NCBI RefSeq assembly: GCF_021165755.1 | Contig: NZ_CP088936.1 | Coordinates: 310,001 to 374,000, forward strand | Direction: 5' to 3' | DNA from: Borrelia sp. RT5S | Lineage (GTDB): Bacteria; Spirochaetota; Spirochaetia; Borreliales; Borreliaceae | Length of the DNA stretch: 64,000 nucleotides | Translations under genes and position numbers: made by a program | In this document: positions 26,052 to 34,518 of the stretch, in pieces | Layout: every line of letters begins with the position of its first letter | How positions within the stretch are numbered: the stretch's first letter is position 1 | The notes under the pieces: model-generated | The model's input: the letters and a program-made list of their open reading frames with translations, nothing else | Database searches by the model: none | Told to the model about the DNA's origin: nothing

Positions 26052-27185
26052 ATGATGAGAAAAGGCAAACTATTATCTTTGATTTTGTCCCTGCTTACTC
26101 TCTCTCTAGTGTCATGCGAAACTCCTCCAGAAGACGCTAAGAGTGAAAATGCTAGGATTTCGAAAAGAGACGGAATTGGGCAACCTGAAGTCTTGCAGAG
26201 AGATATTGAAGATGTTAAAAATGAGGTCATAAAAGAAAGGGGAAACCTTTTTTATTCTAAAGAATTTAACGAAGCTGAAAAGACTGAAAAAGAAATGAAA
26301 GAGAAATTTAAGAAAGGAAATACTCAAGAAGGAAATGAAATTGCTATAAAAACACTGGAAAGGTATAGAAGCATTGCAAGGGATACAACAGAGAAAAAAG
26401 AAAAGATAAGCTATCTTAGAGAAAATATCGAAAAATATCTAAACGACGCTGAAGCAAACGAAGCATACATATGGATACCGTTAGAAGTTGATGAGGTAAA
26501 TAATTTATATTTCGAGGCAGCTAGAAAATACAAGGTCTACGATATCGAAAATTCTCTTGGCATGTATAGCAAAGCCTTCAATAAGGCTCAGCAAACGGCT
26601 AAGAAAGCAAAGGAGTCAAGGGCTCTTAAGGAGACAGACGAGCGGATGTATAAACAATTGAAAGCACTTGAAGCCGCTTCCAATTTATCTGTCTACAATA
26701 ATAGCAAGCTTATTAAGCCTTCTCCATGGAATGGAAGAGCGCTCATTAAAGACAAGGGAGCGTATATGAATCTTTTAGATTTAGAAGGTGGTATTTATTT
26801 GCTGGGAAAAGTCGATTTTCCATTGGTACTTGCCTATGAAGAAGAAGCTGAGGAGATAAAGAGATCGGATTCGAACAAATTTAAAACACTACAACTCATT
26901 GAGAAATCTAGGCAACTATGGGAGCAGGGCCTTGAGGCTAAAAACCTTAATAATCTTAGGCTTGCAAATGAGCTGTTTCTAGATTCTGCAAGGTACTTGG
27001 AAGCTTACCAAAGTCATGCAAGTAAAGATCTCTATATAGTTAAAATTGGTAACACTCTGTGGGGGATTTCTAAGAAGTTGTACCAAGATCCTTATTTGTG
27101 GCCGAAAATTTGGTTTGCAAACAGACAAAAGATACAAAATCCAGATCTAATACATAAGGATTGGAAAATCATAATTCCTTCTTAA
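26052..27185 (+). CDS. LysM-domain lipoprotein, BB0323 homologue
   Basis: A 377-residue protein, the same length as I recall for B. burgdorferi BB0323, which is needed for cell fission, outer-membrane integrity and infectivity, is processed by HtrA and interacts with BB0238 (established). Signal peptide [22 protein letters not shown] gives lipobox Cys22. A long helical region with TPR-like segments spans about 60-320. A LysM domain ends the protein (about 327-377: [20 protein letters not shown], then [19 protein letters not shown]), which should bind peptidoglycan. I start at the ATGATG after CAAGGATGTGTTT, as in the array copies; an earlier ATG at 26025 lies in the leader hairpin. The five upstream microgenes or relics and unit A copy its 5' end. 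Confidence 0.92.
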   Translation: MMRKGKLLSLILSLLTLSLVSCETPPEDAKSENARISKRDGIGQPEVLQRDIEDVKNEVIKERGNLFYSKEFNEAEKTEKEMKEKFKKGNTQEGNEIAIKTLERYRSIARDTTEKKEKISYLRENIEKYLNDAEANEAYIWIPLEVDEVNNLYFEAARKYKVYDIENSLGMYSKAFNKAQQTAKKAKESRALKETDERMYKQLKALEAASNLSVYNNSKLIKPSPWNGRALIKDKGAYMNLLDLEGGIYLLGKVDFPLVLAYEEEAEEIKRSDSNKFKTLQLIEKSRQLWEQGLEAKNLNNLRLANELFLDSARYLEAYQSHASKDLYIVKIGNTLWGISKKLYQDPYLWPKIWFANRQKIQNPDLIHKDWKIIIPS

Positions 27186-27195
27186 GCAAAAGTAA

Positions 27196-27229
27196 AAGAA
27201 GAGAGCAAGTTTTTACTTGTTTTCTTCTT
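27196..27229 (+). terminator. Hairpin terminator after BB0323
   Basis: AAGAAGAGAGCAAG and CTTGTTTTCTTCTT pair over 14 positions (two G-U) around a TTTTTA loop, 11 bases after the BB0323 stop. The T-rich right arm makes it a plausible, possibly leaky, terminator before BB0324. Confidence 0.55.
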
Positions 27230-27278
27230 TCGAATCTAATAGAATTAGCTTAGTAAACTTATACAAAAGAGAGCGAAG

Positions 27279-27626
27279 ATGAAAGGGTTGGTATTAGCGG
27301 GGATTTTTTTCTTTTCTTGTTATACTGCAAGTTTAGAGAGGCTTACAAAAGAGACTCCTTATGGTATTTATTTAAGAGAAGCTCAAAAGGCAATGAATTC
27401 AAATGACTACCAATCTGCTTTGAATGTGTACGGGAAAATGATTGAAAACCACAAGGATAATGCTGGCGCAGTTGCCACTGGAAAGTACGAAATAGCATTT
27501 ATAAACTACACTATAGGTAAGAAGGAAGTAGCAAAAACTTTATTTGAAGAATTAATAAAATCCGGCATCAAAACACCCAAGTGGATCCTACCATTATCCA
27601 AAAAGATGATAGAAAAAATAAACTAA
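27279..27626 (+). CDS. BB0324-like lipoprotein, BamD-like BAM accessory
   Basis: A 115-residue lipoprotein with a short signal peptide ending FFFSC (Cys14). The tail is TPR-like: YGIYLREAQKAMNSNDYQSALNVYGKMIENH. In B. burgdorferi the corresponding BB0324 was identified as a component of the beta-barrel assembly machinery together with BamA and BB0028, and resembles a truncated BamD (established). It follows BB0323 after a terminator-like hairpin and converges on the VWA gene with a 22-base gap. Confidence 0.82.
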   Translation: MKGLVLAGIFFFSCYTASLERLTKETPYGIYLREAQKAMNSNDYQSALNVYGKMIENHKDNAGAVATGKYEIAFINYTIGKKEVAKTLFEELIKSGIKTPKWILPLSKKMIEKIN

Positions 27627-27648
27627 CACTTTCTAATACACACTTCTA

Positions 27649-28767
27649 CTATTGCTGCAATAATATCCCGTAAATTGTAATATCCTTTCTTTTAGCCGAG
27701 TTGATTACATCCTCATAAACTATAGGGCCCCTAGGATATTCATGAGGTGGGGCATCTCCTAATACAATAATGAGTCTGTTCTCTGCCTTCCAATCAAACT
27801 GAGTAACAGCAGCATTAATTCCTTCAAACACTGCCTCGGGATAATCCCCTCCACCCCCTACATTAACATACTTAAGAATATTATTTAAATATTCCTTGGT
27901 ATTAAAATCAAAAGATCTTGTTAAAAAATCTTCAAGATAATCCTTATAAAATACAAGACCTACTCTATAAGACTTAAACTTTTCAAGTTGAGGTTCTACT
28001 ATTTCAAAAAGATGCTCTTTTAAAATCTCAATATGACTCTTCATACTCTCAGTAGCGTCAATAACAAAAACAAGATCTAATTCAGCAAGTGAGTCTTCTG
28101 ACCTTTCTAAAATATCCTTTATCTTTTCAATGGTATCCATTCCTTTATCTGCAGCAACAACATCATCAGAAAATCTCAAAAATGCCTCTCTTAAGCCATC
28201 AAGCCCCACCCTCCCTTCTGCTTGAGTATCTTTAAAAAATAACTCATAAGCATTATCTTTATACTGACCTAAATAATCATTGTATTTTTTCTCAAAAGTT
28301 CTAATTGAAAACCAAAAAGGCTCTTTTTTCCTCTTAAGAGTTTCTAAATCAATATCACCGCTTCTTGTCGAAAAATTAGGAAAACCATATTTTAAGCGCT
28401 TAGGTATCAATATGTGAAAAGCCTCTCCAAATTTTCTATTAGGAACAGGAGTAGAAGATGTTAGCGATAAAAGCTCCCTATTTCTAATAACTCTACCATT
28501 TAAAATTCTAATCTCATCCCCATTAATCTTGTTGTAGCTCAATGTTCTAAACGAATAAGTAGAAACATCCTTACTCTTGTCTGGAATTTCAAAAGATTCT
28601 GTTAAAATGACAGACTTAACTTTTGGTTTTTTTCTAATAAAAAGATGAAATCCATCTTCATGAGCCTCTACATACACATCATCAATAGCAATATTTAAAT
28701 AATCATCCATTAAAGAAAATAAATCAAAAACAATAAGTAAGAAAATAACAAAGTAAGTTCTTTTCAT
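27649..28767 (-). CDS. Exported von Willebrand factor A-domain protein (BB0325-like)
   Basis: A 372-residue protein with signal peptide MKRTYFVIFLLIVFDLFSLMDD. The N-terminal half is Borrelia-specific. The C-terminal VWA domain (about 235-372) has a complete metal-site DxTxS (VFVIDATESMKSHIE), a conserved GGGGDYPEAVFEGI and LIIVLGDAPPHEYP. VWA domains bind protein partners through a divalent metal; the partner here is unknown. It is probably periplasmic. It is the last gene of a run starting with the acyltransferase and flcA. Confidence 0.82.
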   Translation of the reverse strand: MKRTYFVIFLLIVFDLFSLMDDYLNIAIDDVYVEAHEDGFHLFIRKKPKVKSVILTESFEIPDKSKDVSTYSFRTLSYNKINGDEIRILNGRVIRNRELLSLTSSTPVPNRKFGEAFHILIPKRLKYGFPNFSTRSGDIDLETLKRKKEPFWFSIRTFEKKYNDYLGQYKDNAYELFFKDTQAEGRVGLDGLREAFLRFSDDVVAADKGMDTIEKIKDILERSEDSLAELDLVFVIDATESMKSHIEILKEHLFEIVEPQLEKFKSYRVGLVFYKDYLEDFLTRSFDFNTKEYLNNILKYVNVGGGGDYPEAVFEGINAAVTQFDWKAENRLIIVLGDAPPHEYPRGPIVYEDVINSAKRKDITIYGILLQQ

Positions 28768-28820
28768 GTAAGTTCCCTATAAATAAATTAGGCAAACCTA
28801 TGCCCAAAGTCCAACAAATC

Positions 28821-31631
28821 TTAAAGATTATCAGCCAAATTATCATAAAACAAGATGTTAGACCCAAAGAAATTATTTTTAAAAACACTCCTAAGATTTA
28901 AACTAGCAAGGTCCTTCCTAGCACTCTTAACCATATCAACATCTCGATTTAACAGGTCAAATATCCTAGAAGATTTAGTCAAATTAGCAATCCCCGAATC
29001 AAAAAGCTCATTATCTTTAACAATGCCAACACCAGTTCTATCACCAAGAGACGCTCTTATCTCAACAACTCCAAGGTTATTATAATTCTCAATTTCTTTT
29101 ATCAATAAAGCCTTATGATAATTATTATCATTAGGCCTAAAGCCCAAAATACTAGACTTTTCTACATCTAAATTCTCTAATATCCTTACATAGTAACTCC
29201 TAGAAGCCACAAAATCACCCATTTTATAAAGAACAGACGCAATTAACCCTAAAACTTCATTATTGTTTGAAAATCCAGACATGTTCTCAACTTTAAACAA
29301 ATAGTCTAATGCCTCCTTGTAGTTATCCTCCTTATAACTAAGTAACGCCACCTTATAATAAACATCCGGAGAATTGACCCCTTCATTTATTGCCTCATTA
29401 TAAGAAGAAATCGCTTCCTTAAATCCTTTCAAAGACCTAAGAATATCCCCTTGCTTTTCGTATACCAAAGAAAGCTCCCTATTCCCTCTGATAAGACTAT
29501 TTTTCTTATAAAAATCATAATCGTTTAAAGCCAGGCCAATAATGTTGCTTGCCTTAAGAGAGTCATCTTGCTTTTCATAAATATCTGCCAAAATTCTATA
29601 AGCTATTATTTTGTCAGCAGAATTCTCAATTAAATTTTCTTGCCTAAAGCCATTTAATGCTGTTAACAAATATCCCTCTGCTTTTTTAAAATCACCTATG
29701 TAATAAGAATACCTGCCATTTTCAAAGAGAGCCTTATTATAACTAGGATTATTAGTTAAAATCCTTCTGAGAATATATTCAATCTCTGAATTCAGATTAA
29801 TATCATTTAAAGCATCAAAAACAGCTTTTCCATCTCCGGATTTAAAATTAGCAAACTCTTTATTCAACAAATTCATTTGAGCACTGAAATACCTCAAATT
29901 CCTAGATAAATTATTTACCCTCTTGTTGTAAACAGTAAAGTCAATATACCTATCTATTAATTGTTTAACATACCTAGTATAAACTACCTCATCAACGTCT
30001 AATCCTTCATTTGCCTTAATGAAAGAATTTACATTCTCCATTTCCTTATCAGCACCCGCCTCAATATAGGCATTGAAAAGCTTAAATAAGATTTCCTTCT
30101 CATTCCCATGCCTCGACAGAAGAATAGTATAACTATTGATACTATCCCTGTAATACCTAGGATCTGCTTGAGCCCACCTAAAATAATTATCACCCTTAGT
30201 CATTAATGCTTCGCGGTCGTAAATATCATAAGATATGATCTCATCAAGAATCGAATCGGCCTCAGAATACTCCCCAAGTCTCATTTTCATAATGGCATAA
30301 GATACATACCCATTCTTATTAAACCTTTTTCGTCTTCTCCTAGAGGCATCTGCAGAAAAAGGATCAATAGTAAACAATTCCTCGTACTTCTCCTCAGCGC
30401 TATCAAAATCCCTTATACTTTCAAAAGCCTGTGCATAAGCCAAAAACCATCCATCATTAGGCTTCATGTAGTACGCATCTTTGAAAGTAGATTTAGCGAG
30501 ATCCCTTCTATTTTCATAAATATAAGATATGCCCTCCCTATACTTTATATCAGATGCAACATAAAAAAACGCAACATCAACCAAAATATAAAAAGTCACA
30601 AAAGTTAGAGAAACAAGTAATAAAGATATCTTAAGTATCGGCACTAAAGCTTTTGAAATCCTATAGCCAAGCTCCTGTTCAAGCCTACTAAATTCCTCTG
30701 CTTTATAATAAATGACAGGCAACTTAACAGAACGACCAACAATATCGCCAACAAACTTGGCAATAAACTTAAGTCCTTTCCTATTTTGTTCAACAAGATC
30801 AATCAAGGCCTCAAGCTTATACCTGGAAACATTATCTTTCGTTAAAGCCTCAGCCACAGCAATTCTTAAATTTCTAGGGTAAGAGTTTAAATGTTCAAGA
30901 AACAAAGGATAATTAATTGTAAAATTACGATCCTGGGCCCCTTCTTCCTGATCATCCTCTAAAAAGCTAAAATCATCTGAAAGATTATCAAAATCACCCT
31001 CTTCATCAGAATCAACACCAATGTTAAAAACACCAGAGCCAATATCATCAGCAACTTCACCTGCATCAGAAATTCTCGACCCACTCAGATTATCAACTAT
31101 ATCATCAAGTTCAAAATCATCATCAAAGATATCACTGTCCCTACCCGAAGATTCATCACCCAAGTCCTCAGTAGCCTTAGTAACAAGAGACTCGTTAGAA
31201 TACAACGACTCGGTATCTAGACCACCATTTGCATCATCCACACTAATGGAATTATCATCAAGAACCCTTTCAAAATCTTCTTCAAGCTGCGCCCCCCCCC
31301 AAACATCCAGTTCATCCCCTGTACCATCAAATTCAGCGTTAATCTCTAATTTTTGAGAATCCTCCGAGCCCGCACCATCTTCTTCGTCCAGTCTGCCCCG
31401 TTCTTCACTATCAAGTGCGTCAAGGATGAAGTCTAAATCAACTTCCCTTTCTTGCTCCTCTTCTGCACCAAAAAAAGACTTCTCCTCCTCCCAAGGTACA
31501 ATACTCTCCCCCTCATCCCTTGGAGGTTCAATTTCCATCCTTATCCCAAAAGGCTCTTTTCTAGCCCTCTCACCGGAAATATTATCCAATACCTCCCTTT
31601 TAAACTTTTTTACTTTCTCTACATCAGGCAT
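28821..31631 (-). CDS. flcA: Periplasmic flagellar collar protein FlcA
   Basis: A 936-residue TPR protein matching B. burgdorferi BB0326 (FlcA), which builds the periplasmic flagellar collar and supports stator assembly (established). An acidic, low-complexity cytoplasmic segment covers about 1-235. A membrane span follows near 330-357 (ILKISLLLVSLTFVTFYILV). A large periplasmic TPR region includes NRRDLAKSTFKDAYYMKPNDGWFLAYAQAFESIRDFDSAEEKYEEL and many similar units. A nine-G run on the coding strand (31292-31300) encodes W-G-G within the acidic segment. Start at ATG 31631 is unambiguous. Confidence 0.9.
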   Translation of the reverse strand: MPDVEKVKKFKREVLDNISGERARKEPFGIRMEIEPPRDEGESIVPWEEEKSFFGAEEEQEREVDLDFILDALDSEERGRLDEEDGAGSEDSQKLEINAEFDGTGDELDVWGGAQLEEDFERVLDDNSISVDDANGGLDTESLYSNESLVTKATEDLGDESSGRDSDIFDDDFELDDIVDNLSGSRISDAGEVADDIGSGVFNIGVDSDEEGDFDNLSDDFSFLEDDQEEGAQDRNFTINYPLFLEHLNSYPRNLRIAVAEALTKDNVSRYKLEALIDLVEQNRKGLKFIAKFVGDIVGRSVKLPVIYYKAEEFSRLEQELGYRISKALVPILKISLLLVSLTFVTFYILVDVAFFYVASDIKYREGISYIYENRRDLAKSTFKDAYYMKPNDGWFLAYAQAFESIRDFDSAEEKYEELFTIDPFSADASRRRRKRFNKNGYVSYAIMKMRLGEYSEADSILDEIISYDIYDREALMTKGDNYFRWAQADPRYYRDSINSYTILLSRHGNEKEILFKLFNAYIEAGADKEMENVNSFIKANEGLDVDEVVYTRYVKQLIDRYIDFTVYNKRVNNLSRNLRYFSAQMNLLNKEFANFKSGDGKAVFDALNDINLNSEIEYILRRILTNNPSYNKALFENGRYSYYIGDFKKAEGYLLTALNGFRQENLIENSADKIIAYRILADIYEKQDDSLKASNIIGLALNDYDFYKKNSLIRGNRELSLVYEKQGDILRSLKGFKEAISSYNEAINEGVNSPDVYYKVALLSYKEDNYKEALDYLFKVENMSGFSNNNEVLGLIASVLYKMGDFVASRSYYVRILENLDVEKSSILGFRPNDNNYHKALLIKEIENYNNLGVVEIRASLGDRTGVGIVKDNELFDSGIANLTKSSRIFDLLNRDVDMVKSARKDLASLNLRSVFKNNFFGSNILFYDNLADNL

Positions 31632-31645
31632 ATTACAATAAAACC

Positions 31646-32539
31646 CTAATTCAAATCATTATATATTTTAGCTCCCTCTTCATGAAGAACCACAAAACGT
31701 TTTTCTAAGTCATCAGCAATCCTTGAACTTAAAATTTCCTTTGTAGGCTCTAGCCCCTCCTGATCTAATTCCCTTAATATTAAATTCCTATAATCAAGCA
31801 TATCTATAACTTCTGTTACATTATAAACAAGAGTATCTTCCTTAAAAATATCATGTGACATTTCCTCATCTGTTGAAACTTCAAGAATATTGCCATTAAT
31901 ACCAACCATCACAAAATAATCAAAAATCTTAAAATAATTCCCAATTTCTGCAATTATCTTCTTAGTCTCAGGCCTTCCTTTTCTGTATCTGGTAGCTGTC
32001 GGGAAGATAAGAATGACATATCCACTGCTCTTCTTGTCAGAAATAAATTTCATGGAATTGGCGTTAAAAGTCCTTCTCTCCCTAATCTTCTCAGTATCGA
32101 CTCCAATAAATGAATGCGGCGGGTAAATAAATATTACGCTATAACCTAAAGATAAACTTTTAACAAATAAATCATCTTTAAAAAGCTTAACACCAGCCAC
32201 AGGAATAACATGATTCGCTACTTCTGTACAGTTCATCTTGTTTAGTAAGAACTGAAAACAAGGAAAGTCAAAGTTGCTGTAATGCTCCATCAATATGATA
32301 GATGACTTCCCAGATTTGGTCTTTTCATAAAGTTCTAAAATATGCTGCATACCAACAATAGTAGAGCTATCCCTCAGAAGTCTTTTAATCATTTTATCAG
32401 CCAAATTCCTACTAGCAGAATTTGCTTCATGATAAGAACTACTCAAACAATCTACATTTTCAATAGCTTTAAATTGACTAAGGAACTCACTCTCAATATC
32501 CTTGAAATACTTGTTAAAACTCTCATTTTGTATAAACAT
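31646..32539 (-). CDS. PlsB/PlsC-like acyltransferase (BB0327-like)
   Basis: A 297-residue protein with an acyltransferase HxxxxD motif (LMEHYSNFDFPCFQFLL) and a following block with KLFKDDLFVKSLSLGYSVIFIYPPHS. IFPTATRYRKGRPETKKI supplies the presumed substrate-phosphate region. Annotated in Borrelia as glycerol-3-phosphate acyltransferase, which would place it at the first step of phospholipid synthesis; the exact acceptor cannot be read from the sequence. No membrane span is obvious. It lies 14 bases upstream of flcA on the same strand. Confidence 0.75.
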   Translation of the reverse strand: MFIQNESFNKYFKDIESEFLSQFKAIENVDCLSSSYHEANSASRNLADKMIKRLLRDSSTIVGMQHILELYEKTKSGKSSIILMEHYSNFDFPCFQFLLNKMNCTEVANHVIPVAGVKLFKDDLFVKSLSLGYSVIFIYPPHSFIGVDTEKIRERRTFNANSMKFISDKKSSGYVILIFPTATRYRKGRPETKKIIAEIGNYFKIFDYFVMVGINGNILEVSTDEEMSHDIFKEDTLVYNVTEVIDMLDYRNLILRELDQEGLEPTKEILSSRIADDLEKRFVVLHEEGAKIYNDLN

Positions 32540-32670
32540 AAAAACTCACCCTTTAAATTTCTTTAAAAAAAGAACACATCAACAAACCATGTATATAACC
32601 TATACCATTATACTTTATTTGCCTGTTAAATTAAAATAAAATTCATTTAAGCCTTTCAACAAAAGTCATT

Positions 32671-32676
32671 TATAAT
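32671..32676 (+). promoter_or_regulatory. Candidate -10 box of oppA1
   Basis: TATAAT lies 43 bases before the oppA1 ATG. A clear -35 is not seen (TTTAAG stands 19 bases upstream). The segment from about 32683 to the ATG is repeated before oppA2. Confidence 0.4.
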
Positions 32677-32718
32677 AGAGTAAAATACAAATGACAAAAA
32701 ATTTAAGGAGAACGCTTT

Positions 32719-34299
32719 ATGAAACACAAAGTAATAATTCTTTTATCTTTTTTTGTTTTACTCTTATCCTCATGTACTGGCGATGAACACAAAGACAAGA
32801 TAACATTCAGAGTCACAAATGACAGTGAGCCTACTTCACTTGATCCTCAGCTCTCTACTGATACCGCTGCTTCTAATATTATCTCAAATATACTCTTAGG
32901 GTTAACAGTAAGGGATGCACAAACTGGAGGATACAAACCAGGACTTGCTCACTCTTGGGACATATCTAGTGATGGGCTTACCTACACATTTTATTTAAGA
33001 GAAGGTCTCATTTGGAGTGACGGCGTACCTATTACCGCTGAGGGTATTAGAAAGTCATACATCAGAATCCTTAACAAGGATACTGCTTCTCAATATGTTG
33101 ACATGGTTAAATCAGTAATAAAAAATGCTCAGGAGTACTTCGATGGTCTTGTACTTGACTCTGAGGTAGGGGTTAAGGCTTTAAACGACACTACCCTTGA
33201 GATAACTCTTGCTAATCCTAGACCCTACTTCCTTGATATGCTAACACACACAACATACATGCCTGTGCCAGTTCATGTTATTGAAAAACATGGTAATAAG
33301 TGGACTGATCCTGAAAACATGGTGGTAAGTGGGCCCTTTAAACTGAAGGAAAAACTCGTAAATGACAAAATAGTTATTGCAAAAAATGATAAATACTACA
33401 ATGCTAGCAATGTTGAGATTGATGAAGTCGTATTTTATACAGCAACCGCAAATACTGCTTACAACATGTACATAAATGACGAACTCGATTTCCTCATGAA
33501 AGTAGGCACTGAATACTTAGAAGAAGCTAGAATAAGGGATGACTACTATTCCTTCCCCTACAATGCAGTAAGCTATGTGGCATTTAATACTACTATTAAA
33601 CCCCTTGATAATCCAAAGGTTAGAGAGGCATTAACTCTTGCTATTGATAGGGTCGCCTTAACAAAAAGCATAGGCAAGGGGCGATCAGCCCCTACAAGAA
33701 ACCTGACTCCATCGTTTGAAAACTATTCTTATGGCAAGGAACTTACACTATTTGACCCACAAAGAGCAAAGCAACTCCTGGCTGAGGCTGGCTTCCCTGA
33801 GGGTAAGGACTTCCCTACTCTTAAATACAAAGTTACAAAAAGTGATGGTCCTAAATTATTTGAAGAATTCCTACAAGAACAATTTAAAAAGATATTAAAT
33901 ATTGATATTGAAATTGAGACTGAAGAATGGACAACATTCCTTACCAGCAGAAGATTGGGTAACTACCAAATGTCAGACATGGGATGGGCAGGTGACTATT
34001 CAGATCCACTGACTTTCCTTGAGAGTTTATTTACAACTGAATATCATACCTTCGGTGCTTATGGGTATTCAAACAAAGAGTATGACTCCCTTGTAAAGAA
34101 ATCCGATCTTGAACAAGATCCTATTAAACGTCAAGATATCTTAAGAAAGGCTGAGGAAATAATTGTAGAGCAGGACTTCCCTGTTGCTCCCCTATCAATT
34201 GTTAAATCTCACTACCTCTTCAGAGATGATAAATGGTCTGGTTGGACTCCTAATATTGCAGGTAAATATCTCTATGAAGACATAAAGGTTAAAAAATAG
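32719..34299 (+). CDS. oppA: Oligopeptide-binding lipoprotein OppA, copy 1
   Basis: A 526-residue SBP_bac_5-type lipoprotein capturing peptides for the downstream OppBCDF permease. Signal peptide MKHKVIILLSFFVLLLSSC gives lipobox Cys19. Family blocks include SLDPQLSTDTAAS, GLAHSWDISSDGLTYTFYLREGLIWSDGVPITA and KVREALTLAIDR. Ribosome site AAGGAG. It is almost identical to copy 2 over most of its length, at a constant 1800-base offset, with a few short divergent patches. By order it corresponds to B. burgdorferi BB0328. Confidence 0.93.
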   Translation: MKHKVIILLSFFVLLLSSCTGDEHKDKITFRVTNDSEPTSLDPQLSTDTAASNIISNILLGLTVRDAQTGGYKPGLAHSWDISSDGLTYTFYLREGLIWSDGVPITAEGIRKSYIRILNKDTASQYVDMVKSVIKNAQEYFDGLVLDSEVGVKALNDTTLEITLANPRPYFLDMLTHTTYMPVPVHVIEKHGNKWTDPENMVVSGPFKLKEKLVNDKIVIAKNDKYYNASNVEIDEVVFYTATANTAYNMYINDELDFLMKVGTEYLEEARIRDDYYSFPYNAVSYVAFNTTIKPLDNPKVREALTLAIDRVALTKSIGKGRSAPTRNLTPSFENYSYGKELTLFDPQRAKQLLAEAGFPEGKDFPTLKYKVTKSDGPKLFEEFLQEQFKKILNIDIEIETEEWTTFLTSRRLGNYQMSDMGWAGDYSDPLTFLESLFTTEYHTFGAYGYSNKEYDSLVKKSDLEQDPIKRQDILRKAEEIIVEQDFPVAPLSIVKSHYLFRDDKWSGWTPNIAGKYLYEDIKVKK

Positions 34300-34452
34300 A
34301 TAATACAAATGTATCCCATTTAAAAAACAGAATTTAAAAATCGATTATTTGTACTTACAACTGTCGTCTTCATGTAACTACATGAAAGATAAAGTAACCC
34401 ACCTTGCTCAAGATATATCATAAACTCTATACTCATAAAACGCAAAATAAAG

Positions 34453-34458
34453 TATAAT
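34453..34458 (+). promoter_or_regulatory. Candidate -10 box of oppA2
   Basis: TATAAT lies 60 bases before the oppA2 ATG, just upstream of the duplicated leader. No convincing -35 box is seen. It suggests oppA2 can be transcribed alone. Confidence 0.4.
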
Positions 34459-34518
34459 CTAACACTGAAAAATAATAAAATGAAATACAAATGACAAAAA
34501 ATTTAAGGAGAACGCTTT

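Larger units (their letters stand above)
24392..26178 (+). repeat. Tandem array of seven ~0.27-kb leader + lipoprotein units ending in BB0323
   Basis: Seven start sites at 24392, 24687, 24973, 25246, 25525, 25782 and 26052 repeat with spacing 295, 286, 273, 279, 257 and 270 bases. Each unit has a leader, a ribosome site of the type AAGGATnTGTTT directly before ATG, a lipoprotein signal peptide (xKLLxLxLSLLxLSLxSC) and a short polar tail. Units B and C are almost identical over the tail codons. Four units are intact microgenes, two are decayed, and the last is the 5' end of the full-length LysM lipoprotein gene. The array therefore looks like repeated tandem duplication of the BB0323 leader and first ~50 codons. 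Confidence 0.88.
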
